DNA from: Mycolicibacterium sp. CBMA 247
Lineage (GTDB): Bacteria; Actinomycetota; Actinomycetes; Mycobacteriales; Mycobacteriaceae
Length of the DNA: 64,000 nucleotides
Assembly (NCBI RefSeq): GCF_009729095.1
Contig: NZ_VTGX01000002.1
Span: 124,001 to 188,000, forward strand
Reading direction: 5' to 3'
Of this stretch, positions 33,768 to 43,216 are shown one piece after another (positions within the stretch are counted from its first letter, which is position 1; every line of letters starts with the position of its first letter). The notes beneath the pieces are model-generated. The model was not told the DNA's origin. It worked only from the letters and a program-made list of their open reading frames with translations, and searched no databases. Both the position numbers and the translations under genes were made by a program.

Positions 33768-34373
33768 GTGGCTGAACTGCGTTCCTTCATCTTCATCGAC
33801 CGGCTGCAGCCGCAGACCATGTCGTATCTGGGCACCTGGATCAAGGGTGCCCTGCCCCGGGCCAACATGGCCGCCCAGATCATCGAGGTGGCCCCGGGCC
33901 TTGACATCGAGGGCGTGACCGACGTCGCGCTCAAGCATGCCGAGGTCAAGGCCGGAATCCTGGTGGTAGAGCGGCAATTCGGCTACCTGGAGTTCCACGG
34001 TGAGACCGGTGCGGTCAAGGCCGCTGCCGAGGCCGCACTGGATTCTCTGGGCGGTGACGTCGAGGCTGCCGTGCGGCCCACCATCCTGGCCTCGCGGATC
34101 ATCTCCAGCATCGATCACCAGCACGCATTCCTGATCAACCGCAACAAGATCGGCTCGATGGTGCTGCCCGGCGAATCCTTGTTCGTGCTGGAGGTGGCTC
34201 CTGCCTCCTACGCCATCCTGGCCACCAACGAGGCCGAGAAGGCCGCCGATATCAAGGTGGTCGACTTCCGGATGATCGGTGCCACCGGCCGGGTTTACCT
34301 GTCGGGTACCGAAGCCGATATCCGCACCGCGGCCGAGGCGGCACGGGACGCGCTCGCGAGGGCCACTGCATGA
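33768..34373 (+). CDS. BMC-T shell protein (tandem BMC domains), copy 1
   Basis: 201 residues with two BMC domains in tandem, about 4-95 and 105-198. The first has ANMAAQIIEVAPGLDIEGVTD and a VVERQFGYLEFHG strand; the second has QHAFLINRNKIGSMVLPG and VVDFRMIGATGRVYLSG. Tandem-domain proteins form trimers that sit as pseudohexagonal tiles in the shell and may carry a gated pore. It begins 4 bases after the dehydrogenase stop and overlaps the next start by 4 bases. It is related to the second BMC-T at 35448, so the shell has two such types. Confidence 0.93.
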   Translation: MAELRSFIFIDRLQPQTMSYLGTWIKGALPRANMAAQIIEVAPGLDIEGVTDVALKHAEVKAGILVVERQFGYLEFHGETGAVKAAAEAALDSLGGDVEAAVRPTILASRIISSIDHQHAFLINRNKIGSMVLPGESLFVLEVAPASYAILATNEAEKAADIKVVDFRMIGATGRVYLSGTEADIRTAAEAARDALARATA

Positions 34374-34879
34374 GTATCAACCGTGACGAGCTGCGCGCCC
34401 TGGTGCGCGAGGTGGTTCGGGACGCCGTGCGGGAGGCGGGAGCAGGGCTGAAGACCGCCCCGGTCAAGGCTCCTGCTCCGCCACCTGCTCCGGCTCCTGC
34501 TCCCCCGACGGTTGCGGATCAGATGGGTCTGCAGCCCACCGGGCCCCGGGCCGTCGACGGCAAGCACCGCGCCGAGACCGTGCAGCTGGCCAACGACCGG
34601 GACCTGGACAACTTCGTACGGAAGCTGTTGCGGCTCTTCGAAAGCCCGAAGACCCGTGCTGACCTCAAGGCCGGCCGGTTGAGCTTCCGGCTGGCAGGGA
34701 AGGCGTCCGCCGCCGGCCCCGGGGCCATCCATCGCATCGAAACCGGTGCGGTCACCGAACGCCATATCGCCGATCTGGCCGGAGGCACGCTCGTGCTCGG
34801 CCGCAAGGCGGTGCTCACCCCGCTGGCCCGCGAGAAAGCCCGCACTCTGGGGATCACGATTGAGAAGGAGCGCAAATGA
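34370..34879 (+). CDS. RMM-associated protein with N-terminal encapsulation-like helix
   Basis: 169 residues, not a shell protein. The first 24 residues (NRDELRALVREVVRDAVREAG) form an amphipathic helix, followed by a Pro/Ala-rich linker to about residue 50, the arrangement of lumen-targeting peptides. The rest has DLDNFVRKLLRLFESPKT, DLKAGRLSFRLAG and a terminal AVLTPLAREKARTLGI that recalls ends of several microcompartment accessory proteins. I cannot assign a reaction. It overlaps both neighbours by 4 bases, so it is made in step with the shell. A lumen scaffold or adaptor is a reasonable inference. Confidence 0.75.
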   Translation: MSINRDELRALVREVVRDAVREAGAGLKTAPVKAPAPPPAPAPAPPTVADQMGLQPTGPRAVDGKHRAETVQLANDRDLDNFVRKLLRLFESPKTRADLKAGRLSFRLAGKASAAGPGAIHRIETGAVTERHIADLAGGTLVLGRKAVLTPLAREKARTLGITIEKERK

Positions 34880-35151
34880 TATCCGCGGTTGTCACCGGCA
34901 ACGTATGGTCGACCCGTCGGATCGACGGTATCCCGGCCGGCGCGTTCCTCGAGGTCGAGATCGACGGCAGCGAATCACGGATGATCGCGTTCGACGTGCT
35001 GGGTACCGGCATCGGCGAGCGCGTCCTGATCGCCCAGGGGTCCGTGGCCGCGAACTGGTTCACCGGCACGCCGCCCCCGGTTGACGCACTCATCATCGGA
35101 TCCATCGATACACACACAGACGCCAATCCAGCCACCAACCCCAACAAATAA
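34876..35151 (+). CDS. BMC-P (EutN/CcmL) vertex protein
   Basis: 91 residues, the usual length of pentameric vertex proteins. ISAVVTGNVWSTRRIDG at the start, FDVLGTGIGERVLIAQG in the middle and PVDALIIGSIDT near the end are the EutN/CcmL pattern. Pentamers close the twelve corners of the shell. ATG 34876 overlaps the previous stop. There is one BMC-P gene here, enough for a closed shell. Confidence 0.94.
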   Translation: MISAVVTGNVWSTRRIDGIPAGAFLEVEIDGSESRMIAFDVLGTGIGERVLIAQGSVAANWFTGTPPPVDALIIGSIDTHTDANPATNPNK

Positions 35152-35163
35152 GGAGAAACACCT

Positions 35164-35445
<282 letters not shown>

Positions 35446-35447
35446 CC

Positions 35448-36110
35448 ATGCCGACGAAAGCAGAGGAGAGCACGCGGATTCGCACCCAGATCCGCGTCTA
35501 CCTGCCGGTGGAGGATCTGCAACGTCAGTTCGCCGCCTACCTCGGAACGCCGACCCGGGCGCGGGGATACCCACCCTATGAGGGTGAGCATGCGCTCATC
35601 GTCGAGGTGTCCCCCGCCCTGGCAATCGAGCGGGTGATCGACCTGGCCCTGCGTGAGGTCCCCGGCATCCAGCCCGGGATCCTCTACGTGGAACGCCAAT
35701 TCGGTGTGTTGGAGATCCATTCTGCCAATCTCGAGGACGTGCAGCGGGCCGGCGAGGCGATCCTGGCCGGCACCGGCAACAAGGCCTCCGACCAGCTGCG
35801 GCCGCGGGTGCTCTACCACGACATCATCGAGAACATCACCGATCAGCATGCGGTGATCCTCAACCGCAATCGGCAGGCATCGATGATCCTGCCCGGGCAG
35901 TCGCTGCTGGTCTACGAGATGACCCCGGCGTTGTTCGCCGCGGTGGCGGCCAACGAGGCGGAGCGGGCCGCACCCGGGCTTACTGTGGTGGACGTGCAGA
36001 TGATCGGCGCCGCGGGACGGCTCTACATCGGGGGCAGCACCGCCGATGTCACGGTGGCCCGGGACCGGATCACCGCCGTACTCGACGGCATCGAAGGACA
36101 GGATCACTAA
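35448..36110 (+). CDS. BMC-T shell protein (tandem BMC domains), copy 2
   Basis: 220 residues. An N-terminal extension of about 20 residues precedes two BMC domains, near 20-108 and 117-216, with EHALIVEVSPALAIERVID and VERQFGVLEIHS in the first and HAVILNRNRQASMILPGQS and VVDVQMIGAAGRLYIGG in the second. It resembles copy 1 at 33768 over most of its length, with a longer N-terminus. Its stop overlaps the ATG of the kinase as TAATG. Two BMC-T proteins allow two trimer types, perhaps with different pores. Confidence 0.92.
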   Translation: MPTKAEESTRIRTQIRVYLPVEDLQRQFAAYLGTPTRARGYPPYEGEHALIVEVSPALAIERVIDLALREVPGIQPGILYVERQFGVLEIHSANLEDVQRAGEAILAGTGNKASDQLRPRVLYHDIIENITDQHAVILNRNRQASMILPGQSLLVYEMTPALFAAVAANEAERAAPGLTVVDVQMIGAAGRLYIGGSTADVTVARDRITAVLDGIEGQDH

Positions 36111-37111
36111 TGGTTATCACCGACGAGATCGATGTCGCCCAACTGGCGTTGCGCCAGTACGACATCGGGACGGATGCGACGCTGCGGTTGCTGAACCTGT
36201 CCGAGAACGCCACCTATCTCGTCGAGGATGCCGGCACCCAGTCCATCCTGCGGGTGCACCGGCAGGATTACCACCAGCCGCACGAGATCGAGTCCGAACT
36301 GGATTGGCTGCAGGCATTGCGGGCCGACAGCGACGTTACGGTACCCACCGTGCTGCCGGCCCGCGATGGCCGGCGGCTGGTCACCGTCGAGGTTGACGGG
36401 ACCGCCCGCCACATCGTGCAATTCGGCATGGTCGCCGGAGCCGAGCCCGACGAGAGCTCGCTGACCCTCGACGATTTCCACACGCTGGGCCGGATCACCG
36501 CTGCACTGCACGACCATTCGCAGCGGTGGGAGCGCCCGGCCGGGTTCGGCCGGTTCTCCTGGGACTGGGAGCACAGCCTGGGCGCGACGCCGCGCTGGGG
36601 GCGCTGGCAGGACGCCGAGGGCGTCGGCACGGCCGAGCAGCAGGTACTTGAGCGCGCCCAGACCATGCTGCGTGAGCGGCTGCGGGCCTACGGCACCGGG
36701 CCGGAAGTCTACGGTCTGATCCACGCCGACCTGCGGCTGGCCAATCTGCTGGTAAACCCGGATGGCTCCGGCGCTTCCGGCCCCCAGATCACCGTCATCG
36801 ACTTCGACGACTGTGGATTCGGCTGGTATTTCTACGATTTCGGTACCGCAGTGTCGTTCATCGAGGACGACCCGGCACTGCCGGATTGGCAGGATGCCTG
36901 GGTCAGCGGCTACCGCACCCGACGTGAGCTACCGGCCTCCGACGAGGACATGCTGGCCTCGTTCGTGCTGCTGCGCAGGCTGCTGCTGTTGGCCTGGATG
37001 GGCAGCCACAGCCACTCCAGGGAATCGGCAACCAAGGCGATCAGCTACGCCGCGGGCAGCTGTGAACTCGCCGAGCGCTATCTGCGCTCCAATGGCCTCA
37101 CCTTGACCTGA
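36110..37111 (+). CDS. APH/choline-kinase-like amino-alcohol kinase (RMM)
   Basis: 333 residues of the aminoglycoside phosphotransferase fold. The catalytic loop is [13 protein letters not shown] and the metal-binding DFDDCG follows. In this family, relatives phosphorylate small amino alcohols (choline, homoserine, methylthioribose). In the RMM model it phosphorylates 1-amino-2-propanol so that the PLP enzyme can remove phosphate and ammonia. The start overlaps the BMC-T stop. No targeting peptide is evident, so it may act outside the shell or be recruited by other contacts. Confidence 0.88.
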   Translation: MVITDEIDVAQLALRQYDIGTDATLRLLNLSENATYLVEDAGTQSILRVHRQDYHQPHEIESELDWLQALRADSDVTVPTVLPARDGRRLVTVEVDGTARHIVQFGMVAGAEPDESSLTLDDFHTLGRITAALHDHSQRWERPAGFGRFSWDWEHSLGATPRWGRWQDAEGVGTAEQQVLERAQTMLRERLRAYGTGPEVYGLIHADLRLANLLVNPDGSGASGPQITVIDFDDCGFGWYFYDFGTAVSFIEDDPALPDWQDAWVSGYRTRRELPASDEDMLASFVLLRRLLLLAWMGSHSHSRESATKAISYAAGSCELAERYLRSNGLTLT

Positions 37112-37130
37112 CTCTCAAAGGATCCCAACA

Positions 37131-37910
37131 ATGTTCGCATCGCTTCAAGGCCGCTCGGCCATCGTCACCGGCGGTAGCAAGGGCATCGGCCGCGGTATCG
37201 CCCAGACCTTTGCCAATGCCGGCGTGGACGTCCTGATCACCGGGCGCAATCAGGCCGACCTCGATGACGCGGTCGCGGCTCTCGCCGAAGCCCCGGGCCG
37301 GGTCAGCGCCGTGCGCGCCGACGTGACCAGCCCCGAGGATGCCCGCCAGGTGGTCAGTGCAGCCGTCGAGCGGCACGGCGGACTGGACATCGTCTGCGCC
37401 AACGCCGGCATCTTCCCCTCCGGGCGCCTCGAAGACCTCACACCCGACGACATCGAACAGGTGCTGGCGGTGAACTTCAAGGGCACTGTCTACATCGTGC
37501 AGGCCGCACTCGCGGCACTGACCGCGAGTGGCCATGGGCGCGTCGTCATCACGTCGTCGATCACCGGCCCGATCACCGGCTACCCGGGCTGGTCGCACTA
37601 CGGCGCCTCCAAGGCCGCCCAACTGGGTTTCCTGCGCACTGCCGCAATGGAGCTGGCGCCCAAGAAGATCACCGTCAACGCGGTACTACCCGGCAACATC
37701 ATCACCGAGGGCCTGGGCGAAATGGGCCAGGACTACCACGACCAAATGGCCTCCGCCGTGCCCGCGGGCCGGCTCGGTTCGGTCGCCGACATCGGTAACG
37801 CGGCGCTGTTCTTCGCCACCGACGAAGCCGCTTACATCACCGGACAATCGCTGGTCGTCGATGGTGGACAGATTCTGCCCGAATCACACATGGCGATCGC
37901 CGAACTCTGA
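37131..37910 (+). CDS. SDR amino-alcohol dehydrogenase (RMM)
   Basis: 259 residues with TGGSKGIG at 13-20, NAG at 91-93, and the Ser143-Tyr157-Lys161 triad (TSSITG and YGASK). Classical SDR length. RMM loci carry an S-(+)-1-amino-2-propanol dehydrogenase that interconverts aminoacetone and 1-amino-2-propanol with NAD(P)H, and this gene has the expected place after the kinase, so that role is likely but not proven by the sequence. The gap to the kinase is 19 bases. Confidence 0.88.
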   Translation: MFASLQGRSAIVTGGSKGIGRGIAQTFANAGVDVLITGRNQADLDDAVAALAEAPGRVSAVRADVTSPEDARQVVSAAVERHGGLDIVCANAGIFPSGRLEDLTPDDIEQVLAVNFKGTVYIVQAALAALTASGHGRVVITSSITGPITGYPGWSHYGASKAAQLGFLRTAAMELAPKKITVNAVLPGNIITEGLGEMGQDYHDQMASAVPAGRLGSVADIGNAALFFATDEAAYITGQSLVVDGGQILPESHMAIAEL

Positions 37911-37925
37911 TTACATCTAGATAGA

Positions 37926-37940
37926 ATTGGCTGTACCAAT
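37926..37940. promoter_or_regulatory. Short inverted repeat before the GntR gene
   Basis: ATTGG-CTGTA-CCAAT is a 5-5-5 inverted repeat 18 bases before GTG 37959. It may be an autoregulatory operator. It does not resemble the larger palindrome at 30852. Confidence 0.4.
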
Positions 37941-37958
37941 ACACGGTTAGGGGGCCGG

Positions 37959-38726
37959 GTGGCAGTTCACAGCGAGGAGTTGCGCAGGCGCATCGTCGCC
38001 GACCTCAACGCGGGCACACCCGGCGCCAAACTGGGCAGCGAACGCGACCTGGCCGAACGCTACGGCACCAGCCGCTCCAGCCTGCGCCAAGTGCTGGCCG
38101 CGTTGGAGGAAGCCGGGCTGGTGCACCGGGTGATCGGCCGGGCGGGCGGCATCTTCATCAGCCACGGACAAGTGGAACGGCACCTGTCCGACGTGGTCGG
38201 TGTGCCCGCCTTCCTGGCCAGTCAGGGTTACGTCGCAGGCACCCGGGTGCTTTCGACGCGCATCACCACGCCCGACGACGCCACCCGGACCGCGCTGCGC
38301 CTCGGCCCCGGCGACTATGTGGTCGAGATCCAGCGGGTCCGGCTTGCCGACGGCTCCCCCATCTCGTTGGAGCATGCAGAGTTCCCCGCCGACACGTTCC
38401 CCGGTCTGCTGGAACAGCAACTGGGCGGATCGCTCTACGAAATCCTGGAATCCCAATACGGTGTGGTGACCGGGCGCGCCGATGAGCGCATCGAGGCGGT
38501 CAACGCCACCGGCAGCGAAGCCACCTTGCTCGGCATCAAGCCCAAGGCGGCACTCCTGTTGATCACCCGGGTCACCTATGACCAGAACGGATCTCCGTGC
38601 GAGTTCTCCCGCGACCTGTTCCGTGGGGACCGCACGGCGCTGGCTGTCACGGCGAAGGGCAGCGGCATCGCCACCCACGCCGATGCCAACACCGCCTCGG
38701 TCACGCTGCAGCGCCAAGCCGGCTGA
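37959..38726 (+). CDS. GntR-family regulator with UTRA domain
   Basis: 255 residues from GTG 37959. The N-terminal winged helix (about 10-75) includes SERDLAERYGTSRSSLRQ, and the C-terminal ligand domain (about 80-245) has GDYVVEIQRVRLADGSPISLE and ends as HutC-type UTRA domains do. It is the last gene of the microcompartment region, 48 bases after the SDR, and probably senses the amine substrate or an intermediate to control 30933-37910. Its 3' end overlaps the convergent MFS gene by 26 bases. Confidence 0.92.
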   Translation: MAVHSEELRRRIVADLNAGTPGAKLGSERDLAERYGTSRSSLRQVLAALEEAGLVHRVIGRAGGIFISHGQVERHLSDVVGVPAFLASQGYVAGTRVLSTRITTPDDATRTALRLGPGDYVVEIQRVRLADGSPISLEHAEFPADTFPGLLEQQLGGSLYEILESQYGVVTGRADERIEAVNATGSEATLLGIKPKAALLLITRVTYDQNGSPCEFSRDLFRGDRTALAVTAKGSGIATHADANTASVTLQRQAG

Positions 38727-39846
38727 CCCACATCAATCCCACCCCCACACACGCGGCCGTCATCACCGCGAACGCCGTCTGGAACGAGAACGAGGTGGCC
38801 AACGCGCCGACGGCGAGAGAGCCCAGGCCGGTGCCCGCGTCGAATCCGACGTTCCACGCCACACTGACTGCGCCGCGGGCGTGCTCACCGGTGACGGCGA
38901 ACGCCTGTACCAGGGTGAGATTCTGCAGGGCCCCGTAGGCAACACCGAGCAGAACACAGCCGAGAACCACCAGCACAGCGCCCATGATCAAGCCCACGCC
39001 GATTCCGACGGCGATCACCGCCAGGCCTACCGCACCCACACCCAGCATCGGCGCGATGAATCTGGCCGGACCATGACGATCTGCAACACCTCCGATCAGC
39101 CACCGGGCCAATGCGGTGCTCCCGGTCAGGCCCAATAACGCCGCAAAAGCGGTTGCAGCGCCGCCCAATTGAGGAGCGAAGGTGAGGATCCCACCGCCGG
39201 CGGCGGTGATCACCACGAGGGCGGCGATCGGGCCGACCAGCCCGCTGATACCGCCGAGTCGATCCGAATGCGGCTCGTGGACAAGAATCGGTGCCGGGCG
39301 GGTGAATGCCAGCGGCACCCCCAACAACGGGGCGGCCGCCAGCACGAACACCAGCCGATATCCGATATTCTCGGCCAGCCACGGCGCCAGCGGGATGAGC
39401 ACGAATTGAGGTGCCGCGATGGCCAGCCCGTATGCGCCGATCGCACGACCGCGGCGTTCCTGCGGGATCAGGCCGGCGATACCACTGACACCGCAGACCG
39501 TCAGGACGCCGAATCCCAATCCCCGCAACGCCGCCAGGAGCAACACCTGCCACAGGGATGAGGTGAGCGGGTGCAGCATTGCCGGTGCGCCCAGGAGCAC
39601 CAGCCCGAGTGCCAGCGTGACCGCCCAGCCGGCTCGCCGCAACAGGCGCCCGACCAGAAGCTGCGCGATGACGGTACAGAGCATGAGCACGCTGTTGACC
39701 ACACCGGCACCCAGATTGTCGGCGCCGATCCGCACCGCCCACATCGGGGCAACCGGCAGCAGCAACGCAATCCCGGTGAATCCCAATGCGGTACAGGCCA
39801 ACAACGCGGGCATACCCGGTACCCGCCACACCCCGCCCCGCGTCAC
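38701..39846 (-). CDS. MFS transporter
   Basis: About 381 residues from GTG 39846, which overlaps the amidohydrolase stop as GTGA; ATG 39813 is also possible. Around twelve hydrophobic helices are visible. The loop RRAGWAVTLALGLV and the segment PQERRGRAIGAYG resemble MFS drug and metabolite exporters. It is the last gene of a six-gene minus-strand operon (45618 to 38701). It could import the pathway substrate or export a product; the sequence does not say. Confidence 0.88.
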   Translation of the reverse strand: MTRGGVWRVPGMPALLACTALGFTGIALLLPVAPMWAVRIGADNLGAGVVNSVLMLCTVIAQLLVGRLLRRAGWAVTLALGLVLLGAPAMLHPLTSSLWQVLLLAALRGLGFGVLTVCGVSGIAGLIPQERRGRAIGAYGLAIAAPQFVLIPLAPWLAENIGYRLVFVLAAAPLLGVPLAFTRPAPILVHEPHSDRLGGISGLVGPIAALVVITAAGGGILTFAPQLGGAATAFAALLGLTGSTALARWLIGGVADRHGPARFIAPMLGVGAVGLAVIAVGIGVGLIMGAVLVVLGCVLLGVAYGALQNLTLVQAFAVTGEHARGAVSVAWNVGFDAGTGLGSLAVGALATSFSFQTAFAVMTAACVGVGLMWVSRLGAAA

Positions 39847-41120
39847 CGCTCGAACACCACAACACCGCCGACGATCGTGGTGGCCACCAGTTCGGCGTCG
39901 AGCACATCGAACACCCGCTGCGGCGAGGCCGCAAGCAAGCACAGGTCACCGGGCTCGCCGGGTGTGATCCGCCGGGGCCGGGCCGGGTTACCGGCGCTGC
40001 CCAGAAACAGCGTCAGCGCGCGACGCCCCGATATTCGTTCGTCTGGGTTGAGCACTACCCCAGACGGGCTGCGGCGATGCACCGCCGCGCGCATCGCGGC
40101 CCAGGGGTCGGGAGCACCGAACGGCGCATCGGTGGACAACGCCACCGGCACTCCGGCGGCCAGCAGTGAGGCCAGCCGCCACAGCTGATCCTGTTCGGCG
40201 CCAGGCACATCCGTGCGGTACTGATCGCCGCGCTCGGCGACGAAGTTGGGCTGGGTCACCACCGTGACCCCGAGTTCGACGAGGTCGGCGATACAGTCCG
40301 CGGGCACCATCGCGGCGTGCTCGATCCGGTCGGCGGGATGGCCACCTGCCGCACGCAGCGCGGCGATGGTGACGACGAGTTGGGCCGAGGTCACGCAATG
40401 CACGGCCACCGGTTCGCCTGCGCGATGCCGTTCGGAGATCCACGCCGTCAACGCATCCAGGTCGAGTCCGTCGTCGTGCAGGATTCGCTTCCCCGGGGCC
40501 AGGCAGTGCAGGCGTTGCCGAAGGCCGACCGGTCGATCGGCGGACTGCAGGTCAGGGGTGGCATCGGTGACGCCGGTGACCCCGTAGCCGGCCAGACGGG
40601 CGCTGAACTCCGCGACCGCCGCGGGCCGACGCTGCAGCGTGTCCGACCAGGTGTGGTCCGCGCTGCGCAGCCGCCCGTCGGGGTGATCACCCATGCCCAG
40701 GGCCACGAGCCCCGGGGAGTTCAACGTCCACAACACCCCGCTGCGATGCTGCACGCGCACCGGGACACCGGGGACCAGCCGGTCGAGGAAGTGCCGGTCC
40801 AGCGGGCCGGCCACCGCCTCGTGATAGCCCACGGCCCGGATCCAGCCGTCGCTGCCCACCACCGCGGACGCCAACGCCCTGACCAGCCCCGCCTCATCGG
40901 CAACCTCGGCCGGGCCGACCCGAATCGAATCCTGCTCCGCCGCAGCCGAGTACACGTGCAGATGGTGATCGTGCAGACCCGGGATCACAGTGCCGAATCC
41001 GGCGTCGAGTACCTCTTCGCCGCGCCTCGACGGCAAAGATTCGGCGATCTGCTCGATGGTGTCGCCGAGGCGGATGTCGACCACTGCCCCGTCGGGCAGC
41101 GTCGCGCGACGAATCAGCAT
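39843..41120 (-). CDS. YtcJ-type metal-dependent amidohydrolase
   Basis: 425 residues from ATG 41120, which overlaps the CoA-transferase stop by 7 bases. The metal motif PGLHDHHLHV is intact; AVHCVTSAQLV, DRIEHAAM and ALSTDAPFG supply the later histidines and aspartate. This is the amidohydrolase-3 (YtcJ/exoenzyme regulatory protein AepA) group, which hydrolyses amides, ureas or cyclic imides. It is fused by overlapping starts with CoA-dependent enzymes, so it may open or release a substrate that is then CoA-activated. That link is inference. Confidence 0.88.
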   Translation of the reverse strand: MLIRRATLPDGAVVDIRLGDTIEQIAESLPSRRGEEVLDAGFGTVIPGLHDHHLHVYSAAAEQDSIRVGPAEVADEAGLVRALASAVVGSDGWIRAVGYHEAVAGPLDRHFLDRLVPGVPVRVQHRSGVLWTLNSPGLVALGMGDHPDGRLRSADHTWSDTLQRRPAAVAEFSARLAGYGVTGVTDATPDLQSADRPVGLRQRLHCLAPGKRILHDDGLDLDALTAWISERHRAGEPVAVHCVTSAQLVVTIAALRAAGGHPADRIEHAAMVPADCIADLVELGVTVVTQPNFVAERGDQYRTDVPGAEQDQLWRLASLLAAGVPVALSTDAPFGAPDPWAAMRAAVHRRSPSGVVLNPDERISGRRALTLFLGSAGNPARPRRITPGEPGDLCLLAASPQRVFDVLDAELVATTIVGGVVVFER

Positions 41121-42232
41121 GGGGCCGCGGCCCGTTCCGCCACCAACCGGCGTACTGCCTCGTTGTCGGCTCCGAGTTCCCGGCCGGCCGGCCCGGCGGC
41201 GGGGCGCACCGGCACCACGTCGGTGTCGACGACTTCGCTGTTCCGGGAGCGATATCCGGCGGCCACGGCCGCCATCGAGAATTCGATCAGCTCGCCACCG
41301 CCGCACTCACGTGATGCCGCCACGGCGGCCGCGGCGTGTAACCCGGTGAGCGGATCGGCGATGGCGTCACCGCTGAACACGGGTGCGCCGTCACGGTATC
41401 CGACCAGACCACCCGACACCGCGGCGTCGTCGCCGAACGCCACCCAGTCGGCCTTCTCCCCATCGCTGCCGTGCCCGGTGATGCGCAGCCAGATCCGCCC
41501 GGGTCGGTCCGCGACGGTGTCAGGCCCCAGCCCGCGTCGGGCCAGCGCGGCCGGGCGCGAAGCCTCGATCACCACATCGGCCACACTCAGCAGGGCGGCC
41601 AAGTCCCGGGGATCGTCGAAATCGGTGGCGTAGGAAAGTTTTCCACCGTTCATCCAGTCGAAGAACTCCGGTGCCCCGGCGCGGGTTCCGTCCGGACGGT
41701 TCCAGCTCTCCACCTTGACCACGGTGGCCCCGGCTCGGACCAGCAGCTGTCCGCACAACGGCCCGGCCCACATCGATGACAGATCAGCCACCAACAATCC
41801 GGCCAATGAACCGGCCCGGGTGGGTCCGAGAGGGCTCACCAACGGCGGCGCCGGCGCGGTTTCACCGAGCACGCCCACCGGCAGCCCGAGCAGCCGGGCC
41901 CGCGTGGCCACCTCTGTGACACTGGTTTCAGCAGCCCATGCCCGGATCGCCGGCCACGAGTCGGTTTCCACCGAATCGACCTGCAGCAGTGCGGGAATCA
42001 TCGCGATGTCATCGGGACGCGACAGGGTCAGCGCACACCATCCGTCGAGCGCGGCCAGCAGTCGCGTCGCCCCGCCCGCCGAGTCCTGCCGATCGGGTGC
42101 GATGCCCAACAGCGCAGCGCGGCCGGTGAGCAACTCCGTGGCGTCGATTGCGACACCGGTGCGCGCCGCGAAATCGTCAGCGACCGCCTGTGCCTGCCTC
42201 AGCAGGACCCTCGGGATCGCCAACGGAGTCAT
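41114..42232 (-). CDS. CaiB/BaiF-type CoA-transferase
   Basis: 372 residues. The family III CoA-transferase motifs start near residue 140: LLVADLSSMWAGPLCGQLL, with the candidate catalytic Asp, then VVKVESWNRPDG and SYATDFDDPRDLAALL. An N-terminal part of about 130 residues is less conserved. It transfers CoA between carboxylic acids, or acts as a racemase in some relatives (alpha-methylacyl-CoA racemase). The ATG overlaps the hydratase stop by one base (TGATG). It works in the acyl-CoA operon; the substrate is unknown. Confidence 0.88.
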   Translation of the reverse strand: MTPLAIPRVLLRQAQAVADDFAARTGVAIDATELLTGRAALLGIAPDRQDSAGGATRLLAALDGWCALTLSRPDDIAMIPALLQVDSVETDSWPAIRAWAAETSVTEVATRARLLGLPVGVLGETAPAPPLVSPLGPTRAGSLAGLLVADLSSMWAGPLCGQLLVRAGATVVKVESWNRPDGTRAGAPEFFDWMNGGKLSYATDFDDPRDLAALLSVADVVIEASRPAALARRGLGPDTVADRPGRIWLRITGHGSDGEKADWVAFGDDAAVSGGLVGYRDGAPVFSGDAIADPLTGLHAAAAVAASRECGGGELIEFSMAAVAAGYRSRNSEVVDTDVVPVRPAAGPAGRELGADNEAVRRLVAERAAAPC

Positions 42233-43215
42233 CAGAACTGCAACACGCTGAACCGCCAGTCCAGCACCTGACGATCGGAGTTGGTGTCGGTTTCGCCGGC
42301 CGCATAGACCAGTGAGCGCAGTTGCAGCACCCCGGCGTCGGCCGATTCCACGTGCAGCTCGCTGAACAGGGTGTCGCCCTCGTGCACCGGACCGGTGTGG
42401 TCACAGGACTCCCAGCCCAGCACCGTGACCAGATTCGGCAACAACCGGCTGGCCTGCGCCAAGGCCAGCCCGATAGTGTGACCGCCGTACACCAGGCGCT
42501 TACCGCCGGTCCGCCAATCATGGTGGGTGGCAGCAATATTCAGGGTCAGTCGGGCCAGTTCCGGGGCACTGCTGACCACGTCGGCGGTGCTGTGCAGCAC
42601 CGCGCCGGCCAGGCCCGGATCGAAATGAGGTCCAGGTACCCGGGCCCGGAACGCGTCGGCATTCCAGCCGGCGGTGGGGGTCGGAGCGGCACCCGCATCG
42701 GCGCCTATCGTCGACAGGTCGTCGGCATACCCGGTGTCGCCGGCGCCTTCGGACAGCGGCAGCATCGCGCAGCGGTAGAAGTCCAGCACCAGGCGGTCGT
42801 CCTGATCGACGGTGGTCATCCGCAGGGCCGCAAGGCCAGTGGCGGCGCGCCCAGGTTTGGTCGAATTCTGTTTCAGGCCAACCACTTCGGTGCGGGTGGT
42901 CAAGGTGTCGCCGATCACCGGGCAGCGGTGGAACGCCAGCCCGCGGTAGAACAGGTTCGCCTTCACCCGCTGGGTCACCAGCGTGCTCTGGCCGATCGCC
43001 ACATCACACACCAGCGCCGGATGCGCCAGTGGCCCCGGCTCTCCGGTCACCGCGGCGGCGAGTTCGGCGTCCAGCGCGAGCCGCAGCCGGTCACCGAGGA
43101 TCGCCTGATGCGTCGCGGCCGCACCGGCGGTCAACGTCATCGACGGCGCGGTGTCGAATACCTGACCAACGACCAGATCATCGAAGTACGGGCCGCCCTG
43201 TTTCACATCTCGCAC
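42232..43215 (-). CDS. Double-hotdog MaoC-like hydratase (Rv0216 type)
   Basis: 327 residues from GTG 43215. The first hotdog domain (YFDDLVVGQVFDTAPSMTLT) and the second (after about 190, with VYGGHTIGLALAQASRL) make a two-domain MaoC-like protein. It fits the double-hotdog hydratases, which hydrate enoyl-CoA thioesters, and corresponds in length to M. tuberculosis Rv0216 as I remember it. It lies one base after the enoyl-CoA hydratase gene end, in the fadD operon. Catalytic residues were not firmly placed. Confidence 0.82.
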   Translation of the reverse strand: MRDVKQGGPYFDDLVVGQVFDTAPSMTLTAGAAATHQAILGDRLRLALDAELAAAVTGEPGPLAHPALVCDVAIGQSTLVTQRVKANLFYRGLAFHRCPVIGDTLTTRTEVVGLKQNSTKPGRAATGLAALRMTTVDQDDRLVLDFYRCAMLPLSEGAGDTGYADDLSTIGADAGAAPTPTAGWNADAFRARVPGPHFDPGLAGAVLHSTADVVSSAPELARLTLNIAATHHDWRTGGKRLVYGGHTIGLALAQASRLLPNLVTVLGWESCDHTGPVHEGDTLFSELHVESADAGVLQLRSLVYAAGETDTNSDRQVLDWRFSVLQF

Positions 43216-43216
43216 C

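Noticed and set aside
32420..33949. Minus-strand open frame across the RMM dehydrogenase
   Set aside because: Shadow of the dehydrogenase and BMC-T genes; no motif and no sensible start.
37926..37940. Same operator as the microcompartment promoter palindrome
   Set aside because: The half-sites ATTGG/CCAAT do not match GTCGCAACCAT, so a common site could not be claimed.
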